Source: Skeletonema tropicum (lineage: Eukaryota > Bacillariophyta > Thalassiosirophyceae > Thalassiosirales > Thalassiosiraceae). Taken from it: 64,000 bases of DNA. The DNA lies in NCBI GenBank assembly GCA_037178625.1, contig JAWZXG010000026.1:335723-399722 (forward strand), written 5' to 3'. A program made the position numbers and the translations under genes. Every line of letters starts with the position of its first letter. Position 1 is the stretch's first letter. The notes below the pieces were generated by a model. That model was not told the origin of the DNA and made no database searches. It was given only the letters and a program-made list of their open reading frames with translations. Shown piece by piece: positions 35,301 to 49,300 of this stretch.

Positions 35301-36977
35301 TCTTGTGTGTTGGAGAGGCATTAGCCAATGCTCCTGATGATACTTCATCTATCGTATCAAACGTTGTCACTGTAGCAATGAGCCGCTTGTAGCGTAGTGG
35401 CCCAAAACACTTGCCTACGATAGCATAGAAGCAGATCAGGATTGCATAGACGTGACACATCTATCTCTACAAGCTATGCTATAGCTTGGTAGATGACCTA
35501 ATGCCGCCAAGTGCTGTGTTACAGTCGAGCAACTAACATATCGTATCAAGCGTTGTCTCTCGTGAAATTGCCCCCTACCTCTCTAGAGCTAGAGGCCTAG
35601 CTGAGCCTGCCACCGTGCGGACAAACTGAAACTGAATAGTTGCGTGGGCGCGAGCTGCCACAGCGGAGAGCGACACGAAGATGAAAGATAGAAAGTTGCT
35701 AGAGAGCTTCTTCCTGAGATCTTATGATTGAATGACTACCGAAAGAATCGAAGGCTCTAGATCTAGATCGAGAGAGAAATAGAGAAACAACATCTGATAA
35801 ATGCAATCCTACCTTGTGATAGTTGATTGTGAGGCTGGGACGTCAGCGTCAGTTTGCCCGCTATTCACAAATGAAAGCAACTACAACCGTTCTTTTCAAG
35901 AAGAACAATCAGTATTAGCTGTTCTTTTGAGTTGTACATAATCAGAAGCAATGCACCTGCACAGTCACTTACGCAGTATATAGGTGTGAACATTTCTCTA
36001 GTTGAGGTGATCGGACAAGTCGAGTACCGGATTGACACAACATGTTCAAGTTGCGAGAAATATCTCTGGTTTAGATTGATCTTCACCTGCCGCTGTACCG
36101 CTGGCTGGTACAAATGCAGTTTCAAAGCTCCCAGTGAAAAGATTATATTCATTGTTGCCACAATTACATTTCAGGGGACGATCACAATCGGATCCAGGGC
36201 CGGGAGGGGACTGTGCTCGTATTCATATTCATACGCTTGTTCATGATGAGCCGCATCTCTCTTCTGTTTGCTGTAACCAAACCAACCCAATTCTTCACTC
36301 CTCCTTTCTCACGAAGCATCCATATCCACTATGAGTCCCACTGTCAATTCGTGCTCCATGGAGTCGCACGTTTTGCCTTCAAGGACGTTCTGAAACGCAA
36401 GAGGTGGCATCCCAGCCCCAGCCCCAGCCCCAGCCCCAGCCCCACCCTCATATTCACATTCACCTTCATGGTGGAACTTGACTTGCGCTTGAGTCGTCGC
36501 ATCTTACCTACAAACAATGGCAAGACTTCTCTTCTCTACTTCGAAGGGGGCAACGATGAAGAGACTGGTCATTTGAAGATATCTATTGTTGTCAGCAGGA
36601 CAAGCCCGTAGAATGTGCTGAGTCTGTGTGCTTTGAAAGTAGTAAGGAGGTCAAGATTCTTCAGCGTAAGGTACAGTCTTGTGTGTTGGAGAGGCATTAG
36701 CCAATGCTCCTGATGATACTTCATCTATCGTATAAACAGGGGCGCGCAGAATGTGGCGAGCGTGGTGGCGTGGTGGTGCCTGTGGCGGGATCAGCGCGGG
36801 CCCTCGGGGCCTGTCGAGTATTGTGTCATTTTGTAGTTGGCCATTGCACTTTGGTTTGTTAGTCTTTTTACAACGGAATCCGGCTATAAAGTTGCTCTGC
36901 AATGACGTCATAGACGTAGTGTATTTGGTGGACGGTGATGTTCTGGTTTGTGATGTTAGATAATTACTTGAGTATTT

Positions 36978-37006
36978 ACTAAAATTGTGTTGTGCACAAT
37001 TTTACC
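36978..37006. repeat. Palindrome family TAAAATTGTG-n-GCACAATTTTA, first of seven
   Basis: Imperfect palindromes of this type recur inside both Helitron2-like copies: 36978-37006, 38202-38229, 38734-38760, 39872-39898, 55532-55560, 57605-57632 and 58744-58770. They sit between or after exons, some inside introns, and never in the helicase coding parts. Confidence 0.7.
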
Positions 37007-37457
37007 AATTCAAATTGTCTTTCTCGTGATTGACAATTTCTCTAGCTTCTTCGCGGAAATGACAAAACTGACATTCTCCACCTCCGGCGCATCTTTTTTT
37101 TTTGGATTTTGCCACGTCTGTGTCACTTCAACTTCAACAACACGTCATTACACCTGAGCTGTTGGTTCTCATTTGTCTGTGAGACATACGCATGCATTTT
37201 CATCGATATTGTGTCACGTTTGTGACAAATTCAATAGACAAAAATTTGTCGGAATTGGTATACACAATTATTTCTCCGTCTATCCATGTCTTTATTCTTT
37301 CTCTCTCTGACAGCATTGTTCCTCCTGCTTCGCTTCGGTGGTCAACCAAAATTGCTTCGGTGCACATTGTCCGTCGCTGTCGATCTATTTGTACATCGCG
37401 TTCATTAAGTATTGGTGTATGTAAACCTCTCTACTTCTTATCAATCTTATTACGCAA

Positions 37458-39679
37458 TCATGATAATTGGCAATACCGATGCTGCTGCCGCGACTTCAAC
37501 TGGTGGATCTAACTGCGAGGGTTCTCGTTATTTGATGAGTAATCCTAGCGGCCTTAAGTGGCAGGCAAGCGCAAGTGCTTCAAAGTCATCTGATGCAGCG
37601 GCATCGTCTACTTCGACGGAGTTATCTCATGTGGGACAGGAGCAGGAGACTGATGCCGATGCCGCGACTTCAACTGTTGGATCTGATGGCAAGGTTCTTC
37701 GTTGCTTGTTAAGTCAACCTTGTGGGCTTAAGCGTCGCGCATGTTCTTCGAAGTCGGCTGATGCTTCGACCTCATCTACTTTGACGGAGTTGTCTCACAG
37801 CGGACTGGAGCGGGGACATGTTTCGATGAAGGCTTCATCTTCTCCTTGTAACTGGAAATGGTATGATTATCCTTGGGCTACCATCCGCACAAACGATCCT
37901 ATCTTTCGATCCATGGCATCATTTGTTGTCGGTGAGAGTGAGAGTAAAAAGCTTGATAGCCTTCCTTTGTCACAATTGCTGTCTACCGCTTTGGCTGTCT
38001 TCAATGTCTTCTGCTTACAGATGATCCTGGTCGAGCTCGGTGGCTCTAATTTTGGTCTAACCAAAGATGAACTGATTGCAAGAGTGGTAAGCTTGTTGAT
38101 GGATCGAGAGAACTTGGAGATGACCGATCCAAAATGTGACAAAAATGTGAAATCGGGGTGAGTGCCTACCTTTAACCCTATATTGGGTTAATGAACAGTT
38201 CGTAAAACTGTGCAGTGAACAATTTTAACAATTAATCCAATCCCGACCTGCATACTCTCAACTTTGCAGGACCAAGGATAGTGAGGTCAAAAAAGACTTC
38301 TGGTGAGAATCTGATACTTAGTGCTTAACCCTGCTCGTATGGGGTTATTTATTTCTGTGCCGTGATTACTTTTTGATGAAGCATCATCTAGTATCTGTCG
38401 TTTCTTGCAACTTACCAGTCATGTTGAATCCAATCCCGATTTGCATACTCTCTACTCACTCATACAGGGCTGACGATCTCCTAGTCACGAACACAAACTG
38501 TGCTCAGCCACAGAAACAACAGCAAGACGAACATGCTGCAAACAATTTACACGCAGTTGTTACGCCGCCGAGGCAAAGCAACCAAGTTGGGCCTAAGACC
38601 AAACCTAGTGAGTTTTGCTCTCAGAAAAGCTGTTCCTGTTCCTGTGCTGAGTTCTTTTGTTTTTGTGTCTGTGTCTGTGCTGTATCTCTACAACATTAAC
38701 ATTATCACTTTCACGTTCACGAACTCACAATAAGTAAATTTGCTCACTGCACAATTTTACCAATCCACCAGCTTGTCGTGTATCATTACCACACATCGTA
38801 CTCTTTGTGACGTGCTGGTTGCAGGATGCGCTTGGTGTTGAACAATTACGCAATGTAGGAATAGGGAAGAGGGTAATTCACTTTTACGGCAGGAGGCTAT
38901 TCTACACCTTTGATGTGTGCGTAGGTGCACATGTTTGCTTGGAGTCAGCCAACATCGATCCCAACTCAGGATTGTACGTCTCAGCTATTGGGGTAGTAGT
39001 CGAGATCGTTTACGATAAGGATCGCTCCGTTGGACCAAACGGTAAAGGTGAGGTTAGCCTACCGAAGTACATTGTTGTGGATTTCCCTACATACAAACCA
39101 CCACCAGGCGAGGACCCATGGGACAAGAACAACCCAACGGTGAGTAAAAGTTGACACACGAAAGACACAAGACAATTGCCACTCTCTGCGAAAACACTAC
39201 TAACTCATTTCATACTGATACAAATGCATCCTACCCCAACTTATTGCGCACAGCACGTGCCAATCCCACCCTACGAGCAGATTTGCAACAGGGGATGCTG
39301 CACCGCATTATTCATGCCATTGCAAATTGCCTACGCCATCACCATCCACCGCTGTCAAGGACTCGAAGCTGGATTCTTCGACAAAGGAGACCGCTGGAAC
39401 CGCATGATAACAGATCCAGCAGATGAGTTGTGGGAGATTAGCAAGTTTCTTGGAACAATGTACGTGGCTACCAGCAGAGGCAAGAAAACACTTGGCTCCA
39501 AAGATCAAGCATACCCGTCGGACAGTGCCATATACTGGACGGGAAGCAACATTTCAACGAACCGATTAAAAAATTGCAAGAGAAAGCAAAAATGGCCAGT
39601 TCTGCGAATCGTACAAGAAGCGAGCAAATTGGGTGAAATACTTGGAGGGGAAGGCAGAAGAGTCGAAGACGAGGTATAG
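37458..39679 (+). pseudogene. Pif1-like helicase C-terminal gene with novel N-terminal domain, copy 1
   Basis: The first exon begins MIIGNTDAAAATSTGG (37458) and ends at a GTGAGT at 38158. A small exon 38270-38302 (ending KKDFW) and a third at 38468-38607 follow; splicing into the next block was not resolved. The helicase block begins near 38825 and ends at 39139, with an intron 39140-39253 (114 nt, phase 0). It holds VCVGAHVCLESANIDP, ITIHRCQGLEAG (motif V region) and MYVATSRGK (motif VI). Walker A and B are absent, so it cannot hydrolyse ATP alone. One extra A near 39585-39589, compared with the other copy, shifts the C-terminal frame. The acidic N-terminal domain with ALAVFNVFCLQMILVELG is unrecognised. 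Confidence 0.65.
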
Positions 39680-40393
39680 CAAGAGAAAGTTGGAAGAAAT
39701 CACAGAAACATCGTACGCAGCAGCAATCAAGGGCAATTTCATCAAAGACAGGACAGACCTGACAACCAGGATTACCAACATCATAACCAACCCGAACAAG
39801 AAGTGGAAAGAAGCGAAGAAGGATCATGAAATCCCAAGTGATTACTTCGCAGGATCTTCATCTGGTGATTAGTAAAATTGATCACTGCACAGTTTTACAA
39901 AACAGACACTTTCTCACCACAAAGAATACAACAACTCAATTAAGCGTCTGCATCTGGTGATCAGTAAAACATCTGCAAGCGCACGATTCGATATATCAAG
40001 CACCGTTTTACAAAAAGACATTTTCTCGCGACGGAGAAAGACAAAAACTAAATCGACTAACGCCCGTTTAAAACCTGTATTTCTTTCTCGTACAGACCGA
40101 TTTAGATGCTCAAAAAGCGCATCTAGTACAGTAAATTTCTCGCTTTCAACAGGTACTTCTTGCTTTCTACATAGGAACACATACAGATCCTACGCCGGTA
40201 GGCTCTACCGAGGACTCTACGTGTCCCTAAAGTAAACCTTCTCACTAAAAAACACATGTACTGATTCCTACCTATAACTCTGTAGAATAATGGGGGTGAA
40301 AAATAATGAATTTTCCCACCTGTAATAGAAGGGCACCTGCGGCCCCCTATTACGCTGCTCTGCACTCCATGAACGGGGGCCCCGAGGGCCGAT

Positions 40394-43300
40394 CAAACGT
40401 TGTCACTGTAGCAATGAGCCGCTTGTAGCGTAGTGGCCCAAAACACTTGCCTACGATAGCATAGAAGCAGATCAGGATTGCATAGACGTGACACATCTAT
40501 CTCTACAAGCTATGCTATAGCTTGGTAGATGACCTAATGCCGCCAAGTGCTGTGTTACAGTCGAGCAACTAACATATCGTATCAAGCGTTGTCTCTCGTG
40601 AAATTGCCCCCTACCTCTCTAGAGCTAGAGGCCTAGCTGAGCCTGCCACCGTGCGGACAAACTGAAACTGAATAGTTGCGTGGGCGCGAGCTGCCACAGC
40701 GGAGAGCGACACGAAGATGAAAGATAGAAAGTTGCTAGAGAGCTTCTTCCTGAGATCTTATGATTGAATGACTACCGAAAGAATCGAAGGCTCTAGATCT
40801 AGATCGAGAGAGAAATAGAGAAACAACATCTGATAAATGCAATCCTACCTTGTGATAGTTGATTGTGAGGCTGGGACGTCAGCGTCAGTTTGCCCGCTAT
40901 TCACAAATGAAAGCAACTACAACCGTTCTTTTCAAGAAGAACAATCAGTATTAGCTGTTCTTTTGAGTTGTACATAATCAGAAGCAATGCACCTGCACAG
41001 TCACTTACGCAGTATATAGGTGTGAACATTTCTCTAGTTGAGGTGATCGGACAAGTCGAGTACCGGATTGACACAACATGTTCAAGTTGCGAGAAATATC
41101 TCTGGTTTAGATTGATCTTCACCTGCCGCTGCACCGCTGGCTGGTATGTACAAATGCAGTTTCAAAGCTCCCAGTGAAAAGATTATATTCATTGTTGCCA
41201 CAATTACATTTTAGGGGACGATCACAATCGGATCCAGGGCCGGGAGGGGACTGTACTCGTATTCATACGCTTGTTCATGATGAGCCGCATCTCTCTTCTG
41301 TTTGCTGTAACCAAACCAACCCAATTCTTCACTCCTCCTTTCTTACGAAGCATCCATATCCACTATGAGTCCCACTGTCAATTCGTGCTCCATGGGGTCG
41401 CACGTTTTGCCTTCAAGGACGTTCTGAAACGCAAGAGGTGGCATCCCAGCCCCAGCCCCAGCCCCAGCCTCATATTCACATTCACCTTCATGGTGGAACT
41501 TGACTTGCGCTTGAGTCGTCGCATCTTACCTACAAACAATGGCAAGACTTCTCTTCTCTACTTCGAAGGGGGCAACGATGAAGAGACTGGTCATTTGAAG
41601 ATATCTATTGTTGTCAGCAGGACAAGCCGGCCGTAGAATGTGCTGAGTCTGTGTGCTTTGAAAGTAGTAAGGAGGTCAAGATTCTTCAGCGTAAGGTACA
41701 GTCTTGTGTGTTGGAGAGGCATTAGCCAATGCTCCTGATGATACTTCATCTATCGTACCAAACGTTGTCACTGTAGCAATGAGCCGCTTGTAGCGTAGTG
41801 GCCCAAAACACTTGCCTACGATAGCATAGAAGCAGATCAGGATTGCATAGACGTGACACATCTATCTCTACAAGCTATGCTATAGCTTGGTAGATGACCT
41901 AATGCCGCCAAGTGCTGTGTTACAGTCGAGCAACTAACATATCGTATCAAGCGTTGTCTCTCGTGAAATTGCCCCCTACCTCTCTAGAGCTAGAGGCCTA
42001 GCTGAGCCTGCCACCGTGCGGACAAACTGAAACTGAATAGTTGCGTGGGCGCGAGCTGCCACAGCGGAGAGCGACACGAAGATGAAAGATAGAAAGTTGC
42101 TAGAGAGCTTCTTCCTGAGATCTTATGATTGAATGACTACCGAAAGAATCGAAGGCTCTAGATCTAGATCGAGAGAGAAATAGAGAAACAACATCTGATA
42201 AATGCAATCCTACCTTGTGATAGTTGATTGTGAGGCTGGGACGTCAGCGTCAGTTTGCCCGCTATTCACAAATGAAAGCAACTACAACCGTTCTTTTCAA
42301 GAAGAACAATCAGTATTAGCTGTTCTTTTGAGTTGTACATAATCAGAAGCAATGCACCTGCACAGTCACTTACGCAGTATATAGGTGTGAACATTTCTCT
42401 AGTTGAGGTGATCGGACAAGTCGAGTACCGGATTGACACAACATGTTCAAGTTGCGAGAAATATCTCTGGTTTAGATTGATCTTCACCTGCCGCTGTACC
42501 GCTGGCTGGTACAAATGCAGTTTCAAAGCTCCCAGTGAAAAGATTATATTCATTGTTGCCACAATTACATTTCAGGGGACGATCACAATCGGATCCAGGG
42601 CCGGGAGGGGACTGTGCTCGTATTCATATTCATACGCTTGTTCATGATGAGCCGCATCTCTCTTCTGTTTGCTGTAACCAAACCAACCCAATTCTTCACT
42701 CCTCCTTTCTCACGAAGCATCCATATCCACTATGAGTCCCACTGTCAATTCGTGCTCCATGGAGTCGCACGTTTTGCCTTCAAGGACGTTCTGAAACGCA
42801 AGAGGTGGCATCCCAGCCCCAGCCCCAGCCCCAGCCCCAGCCCCACCCTCATATTCACATTCACCTTCATGGTGGAACTTGACTTGCGCTTGAGTCGTCG
42901 CATCTTACCTACAAACAATGGCAAGACTTCTCTTCTCTACTTCGAAGGGGGCAACGATGAAGAGACTGGTCATTTGAAGATATCTATTGTTGTCAGCAGG
43001 ACAAGCCCGTAGAATGTGCTGAGTCTGTGTGCTTTGAAAGTAGTAAGGAGGTCAAGATTCTTCAGCGTAAGGTACAGTCTTGTGTGTTGGAGAGGCATTA
43101 GCCAATGCTCCTGATGATACTTCATCTATCGTATCAAACGTTGTCACTGTAGCAATGAGCCGCTTGTAGCGTAGTGGCCCAAAACACTTGCCTACGATAG
43201 CATAGAAGCAGATCAGGATTGCATAGACGTGACACATCTATCTCTACAAGCTATGCTATAGCTTGGTAGATGACCTAATGCCGCCAAGTGCTGTGTTACA

Positions 43301-46300
43301 GTCGAGCAACTAACATATCGTATCAAGCGTTGTCTCTCGTGAAATTGCCCCCTACCTCTCTAGAGCTAGAGGCCTAGCTGAGCCTGCCACCGTGCGGACA
43401 AACTGAAACTGAATAGTTGCGTGGGCGCGAGCTGCCACAGCGGAGAGCGACACGAAGATGAAAGATAGAAAGTTGCTAGAGAGCTTCTTCCTGAGATCTT
43501 ATGATTGAATGACTACCGAAAGAATCGAAGGCTCTAGATCTAGATCGAGAGAGAAATAGAGAAACAACATCTGATAAATGCAATCCTACCTTGTGATAGT
43601 TGATTGTGAGGCTGGGACGTCAGCGTCAGTTTGCCCGCTATTCACAAATGAAAGCAACTACAACCGTTCTTTTCAAGAAGAACAATCAGTATTAGCTCTT
43701 CTTTTGAGTTGTACATAATCAGAAGCAATGCACCTGCACAGTCACTTACGCAGTATATAGGTGTGAACATTTCTCTAGTTGAGGTGATCGGACAAGTCGA
43801 GTACCGGATTGACACAACATGTTCAAGTTGCGAGAAATATCTCTGGTTTAGATTGATCTTCACCTGCCGCTGCACCGCTGGCTGGTATGTACAAATGCAG
43901 TTTCAAAGCTCCCAGTGAAAAGATTATATTCATTGTTGCCACAATTACATTTTAGGGGACGATCACAATCGGATCCAGGGCCGGGAGGGGACTGTACTCG
44001 TATTCATACGCTTGTTCATGATGAGCCGCATCTCTCTTCTGTTTGCTGTAACCAAACCAACCCAATTCTTCACTCCTCCTTTCTTACGAAGCATCCATAT
44101 CCACTATGAGTCCCACTGTCAATTCGTGCTCCATGGGGTCGCACGTTTTGCCTTCAAGGACGTTCTGAAACGCAAGAGGTGGCATCCCAGCCCCAGCCCC
44201 AGCCCCAGCCTCATATTCACATTCACCTTCATGGTGGAACTTGACTTGCGCTTGAGTCGTCGCATCTTACCTACAAACAATGGCAAGACTTCTCTTCTCT
44301 ACTTCGAAGGGGGCAACGATGAAGAGACTGGTCATTTGAAGATATCTATTGTTGTCAGCAGGACAAGCCGGCCGTAGAATGTGCTGAGTCTGTGTGCTTT
44401 GAAAGTAGTAAGGAGGTCAAGATTCTTCAGCGTAAGGTACAGTCTTGTGTGTTGGAGAGGCATTAGCCAATGCTCCTGATGATACTTCATCTATCGTACC
44501 AAACGTTGTCACTGTAGCAATGAGCCGCTTGTAGCGTAGTGGCCCAAAACACTTGCCTACGATAGCATAGAAGCAGATCAGGATTGCATAGACGTGACAC
44601 ATCTATCTCTACAAGCTATGCTATAGCTTGGTAGATGACCTAATGCCGCCAAGTGCTGTGTTACAGTCGAGCAACTAACATATCGTATCAAGCGTTGTCT
44701 CTCGTGAAATTGCCCCCTACCTCTCTAGAGCTAGAGGCCTAGCTGAGCCTGCCACCGTGCGGACAAACTGAAACTGAATAGTTGCGTGGGCGCGAGCTGC
44801 CACAGCGGAGAGCGACACGAAGATGAAAGATAGAAAGTTGCTAGAGAGCTTCTTCCTGAGATCTTATGATTGAATGACTACCGAAAGAATCGAAGGCTCT
44901 AGATCTAGATCGAGAGAGAAATAGAGAAACAACATCTGATAAATGCAATCCTACCTTGTGATAGTTGATTGTGAGGCTGGGACGTCAGCGTCAGTTTGCC
45001 CGCTATTCACAAATGAAAGCAACTACAACCGTTCTTTTCAAGAAGAACAATCAGTATTAGCTGTTCTTTTGAGTTGTACATAATCAGAAGCAATGCACCT
45101 GCACAGTCACTTACGCAGTATATAGGTGTGAACATTTCTCTAGTTGAGGTGATCGGACAAGTCGAGTACCGGATTGACACAACATGTTCAAGTTGCGAGA
45201 AATATCTCTGGTTTAGATTGATCTTCACCTGCCGCTGCACCGCTGGCTGGTATGTACAAATGCAGTTTCAAAGCTCCCAGTGAAAAGATTATATTCATTT
45301 TTGCCACAATTACATTTCAGGGGACGATCACAATCGGATCCAGGGCCGGGAGGGGACTGTACTCGTATTCATACGCTTGTTCGTCATGAGCCGCATCTCT
45401 CTTCTGTTTGCTGTAACCAAACCAACCCAATTCTTCACTCCTCCTTTCTCACGAAGCATCCATATCCACTATGAGTCCCACTGTCAATTCGTGCTCCATG
45501 GGGTCGCACGTTTTGCCTTCAAGGACGTTCTGAAACGCAAGAGGTGGCATCCCAGCCCCAGCCCCAGCACCAGCCCCAGCCCCAGCCCCACCCTCATATT
45601 CACATTCACCTTCATGGTGGAACTTGACTTGCGCTTGAGTCGTCGCATCTTACCTACAAACAATGACAAGACTTCTCTTCTCTACTTCGAAGGGGGCAAC
45701 GATGAAGAGACTGGTCATTTGAAGATATCTATTGTTGTCAGCAGGACAAGCCGGCCGTAGAATGTGCTGAGTCTGTGTGCTTTGAAAGTAGTAAGGAGGT
45801 CAAGATTCTTCAGCGTAAGGTACAGTCTTGTGTGTTGGAGAGGCATTAGCCAATGCTCCTGATGATACTTCATCTATCGTACCAAACGTTGTCACTGTAG
45901 CAATGAGCCGCTTGTAGCGTAGTGGCCCAAAACACTTGCCTACGATAGCATAGAAGCAGATCAGGATTGCATAGACGTGACACATCTATCTCTACAAGCT
46001 ATGCTATAGCTTGGTAGATGACCTAATGCCGCCAAGTGCTGTGTTACAGTCGAGCAACTAACATATCGTATCAAGCGTTGTCTCTCGTGAAATTGCCCCC
46101 TACCTCTCTAGAGCTAGAGGCCTAGCTGAGCCTGCCACCGTGCGGACAAACTGAAACTGAATAGTTGCGTGGGCGCGAGCTGCCACAGCGGAGAGCGACA
46201 CGAAGATGAAAGATAGAAAGTTGCTAGAGAGCTTCTTCCTGAGATCTTATGATTGAATGACTACCGAAAGAATCGAAGGCTCTAGATCTAGATCGAGAGA

Positions 46301-49300
46301 GAAATAGAGAAACAACATCTGATAAATGCAATCCTACCTTGTGATAGTTGATTGTGAGGCTGGGACGTCAGCGTCAGTTTGCCCGCTATTCACAAATGAA
46401 AGCAACTACAACCGTTCTTTTCAAGAAGAACAATCAGTATTAGCTGTTCTTTTGAGTTGTACATAATCAGAAGCAATGCACCTGCACAGTCACTTACGCA
46501 GTATATAGGTGTGAACATTTCTCTAGTTGAGGTGATCGGACAAGTCGAGTACCGGATTGACACAACATGTTCAAGTTGCGAGAAATATCTCTGGTTTAGA
46601 TTGATCTTCACCTGCCGCTGCACCGCTGGCTGGTATGTACAAATGCAGTTTCAAAGCTCCCAGTGAAAAGATTATATTCATTTTTGCCACAATTACATTT
46701 CAGGGGACGATCACAATCGGATCCAGGGCCGGGAGGGGACTGTACTCGTATTCATACGCTTGTTCGTCATGAGCCGCATCTCTCTTCTGTTTGCTGTAAC
46801 CAAACCAACCCAATTCTTCACTCCTCCTTTCTCACGAAGCATCCATATCCACTATGAGTCCCACTGTCAATTCGTGCTCCATGGGGTCGCACGTTTTGCC
46901 TTCAAGGACGTTCTGAAACGCAAGAGGTGGCATCCCAGCCCCAGCCCCAGCACCAGCCCCAGCCCCAGCCCCACCCTCATATTCACATTCACCTTCATGG
47001 TGGAACTTGACTTGCGCTTGAGTCGTCGCATCTTACCTACAAACAATGACAAGACTTCTCTTCTCTACTTCGAAGGGGGCAACGATGAAGAGACTGGTCA
47101 TTTGAAGATATCTATTGTTGTCAGCAGGACAAGCCAGCCGTAGAATGTGCTGAGTCTGTGTGCTTTGAAAGTAGTAAGGAGGTCAAGATTCTTCAGCGTA
47201 AGGTACAGTCTTGTGTGTTGGAGAGGCATTAGCCAATGCTCCTGATGATACTTCATCTATCGTACCAAACGTTGTCACTGTAGCAATGAGCCGCTTGTAG
47301 CGTAGTGGCCCAAAACACTTGCCTACGATAGCATAGAAGCAGATCAGGATTGCATAGACGTGACACATCTATCTCTACAAGCTATGCTATAGCTTGGTAG
47401 ATGACCTAATGCCGCCAAGTGCTGTGTTACAGTCGAGCAACTAACATATCGTATCAAGCGTTGTCTCTCGTGAAATTGCCCCCTACCTCTCTAGAGCTAG
47501 AGGCCTAGCTGAGCCTGCCACCGTGCGGACAAACTGAAACTGAATAGTTGCGTGGGCGCGAGCTGCCACAGCGGAGAGCGATACGAAGATGAAAGATAGA
47601 AAGTTGCTAGAGAGCTTCTTCCTGAGATCTTATGATTGAATGACTACCGAAAGAATCGAAGGCTCTAGATCTAGATCGAGAGAGAAATAGAGAAACAACA
47701 TCTGATAAATGCAATCCTACCTTGTGATAGTTGATTGTGAGGCTGGGACGTCAGCGTCAGTTTGCCCGCTATTCACAAATGAAAGCAACTACAACCGTTC
47801 TTTTCAAGAAGAACAATCAGTATTAGCTCTTCTTTTGAGTTGTACATAATCAGAAGCAATGCACCTGCACAGTCACTTACGCAGTATATAGGTGTGAACA
47901 TTTCTCTAGTTGAGGTGATCGGACAAGTCGAGTACCGGATTGACACAACATGTTCAAGTTGCGAGAAATATCTCTGGTTTAGATTGATCTTCACCTGCCG
48001 CTGCACCGCTGGCTGGTACAAATGCAGTTTCAAAGCTCCCAGTGAAAAGATTATATTCATTGTTGCCACAATTACATTTCAGGGGACGATCACAATCGGA
48101 TCCAGGGCCGGGAGGGGACTGTACTCGTATTCATACGCTTGTTCGTCATGAGCCGCATCTCTCTTCTGTTTGCTGTAACCAAACCAACCCAATTCTTCAC
48201 TCCTCCTTTCTCACGAAGCATCCATATCCACTATGAGTCCCACTGTCAATTCGTGCTCCATGGGGTCGCACGTTTTGCCTTCAAGGACGTTCTGAAACGC
48301 AAGAGGTGGCATCCCAGCCCCAGCCCCAGCCCCAGCCTCAAATTCACATTCACCTTCATGGTGGAACTTGACTTGCGCTTGAGTCGTCGCATCTTACCTA
48401 CAAGCAATGGCAAGACTTCTCTTCTCTACTTCGAAGGGGGCAACGATGAAGAGACTGGTCATTTGAAGATATCTATTGTTGTCAGCAGGACAAGCCCGTA
48501 GAATGTGCTGAGTCTGTGTGCTTTGAAAGTAGTAAGGAGGTCAAGATTCTTCAGCGTAAGGTACAGTCTTGTGTGTTGGAGAGGCATTAGCCAATGCTCC
48601 TGATGATACTTCATCTATCGTACCAAACGTTGTCACTGTAGCAATGAGCCGCTTGTAGCGTAGTGGCCCAAAACACTTGCCTACGATAGCATAGAAGCAG
48701 ATCAGGATTGCATAGACGTGACACATCTATCTCTACAAGCTATGCTATAGCTTGGTAGATGACCTAATGCCGCCAAGTGCTGTGTTACAGTCGAGCAACT
48801 AACATATCGTATCAAGCGTTGTCTCTCGTGAAATTGCCCCCTACCTCTCTAGAGCTAGAGGCCTAGCTGAGCCTGCCACCGTGCGGACAAACTGAAACTG
48901 AATAGTTGCGTGGGCGCGAGCTGCCACAGCGGAGAGCGACACGAAGATGAAAGATAGAAAGTTGCTAGAGAGCTTCTTCCTGAGATCTTATGATTGAATG
49001 ACTACCGAAAGAATCGAAGGCTCTAGATCTAGATCGAGAGAGAAATAGAGAAACAACATCTGATAAATGCAATCCTACCTTGTGATAGTTGATTGTGAGG
49101 CTGGGACGTCAGCGTCAGTTTGCCCGCTATTCACAAATGAAAGCAACTACAACCGTTCTTTTCAAGAAGAACAATCAGTATTAGCTCTTCTTTTGAGTTG
49201 TACATAATCAGAAGCAATGCACCTGCACAGTCACTTACGCAGTATATAGGTGTGAACATTTCTCTAGTTGAGGTGATCGGACAAGTCGAGTACCGGATTG

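Larger units (their letters stand above)
29592..36733 (+). repeat. Satellite block 2 (5 units, longest hexamer tracts)
   Basis: Landmarks are 30271, 31735, 33250, 34755 and 36134. The first three units carry the longest AGCCCC tracts of the array. The last two share a loss of TGTA after CTGG near 34731 and 36110. The block stops at ...ATCGTAT (36733), inside a unit, where the Helitron2-like element is inserted. Confidence 0.92.
36734..40391 (+). mobile_element. Helitron2-like element, copy 1, with Pif1 helicase C-terminus
   Basis: The element runs from AAACAGGGGCGCGCAGAATG to ...GGCCCCGAGGGCCG and interrupts a satellite unit at CGTAT|CAAACG. AT stands on both sides (36732-36733 and 40392-40393), so either a 2-bp duplication or none. 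GGCCCTCGGGGCC lies 65 bp inside the left end (36799-36811), and its exact complement lies at the extreme right end (40378-40390). Such asymmetric inverted repeats are a known feature of Helitron2/Helentron-type elements. A second copy at 55337-59263 shares both ends and the right ~1.5 kb. No Rep domain is present, so it is non-autonomous. Assignment to Helitron2 is inference. Confidence 0.65.
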
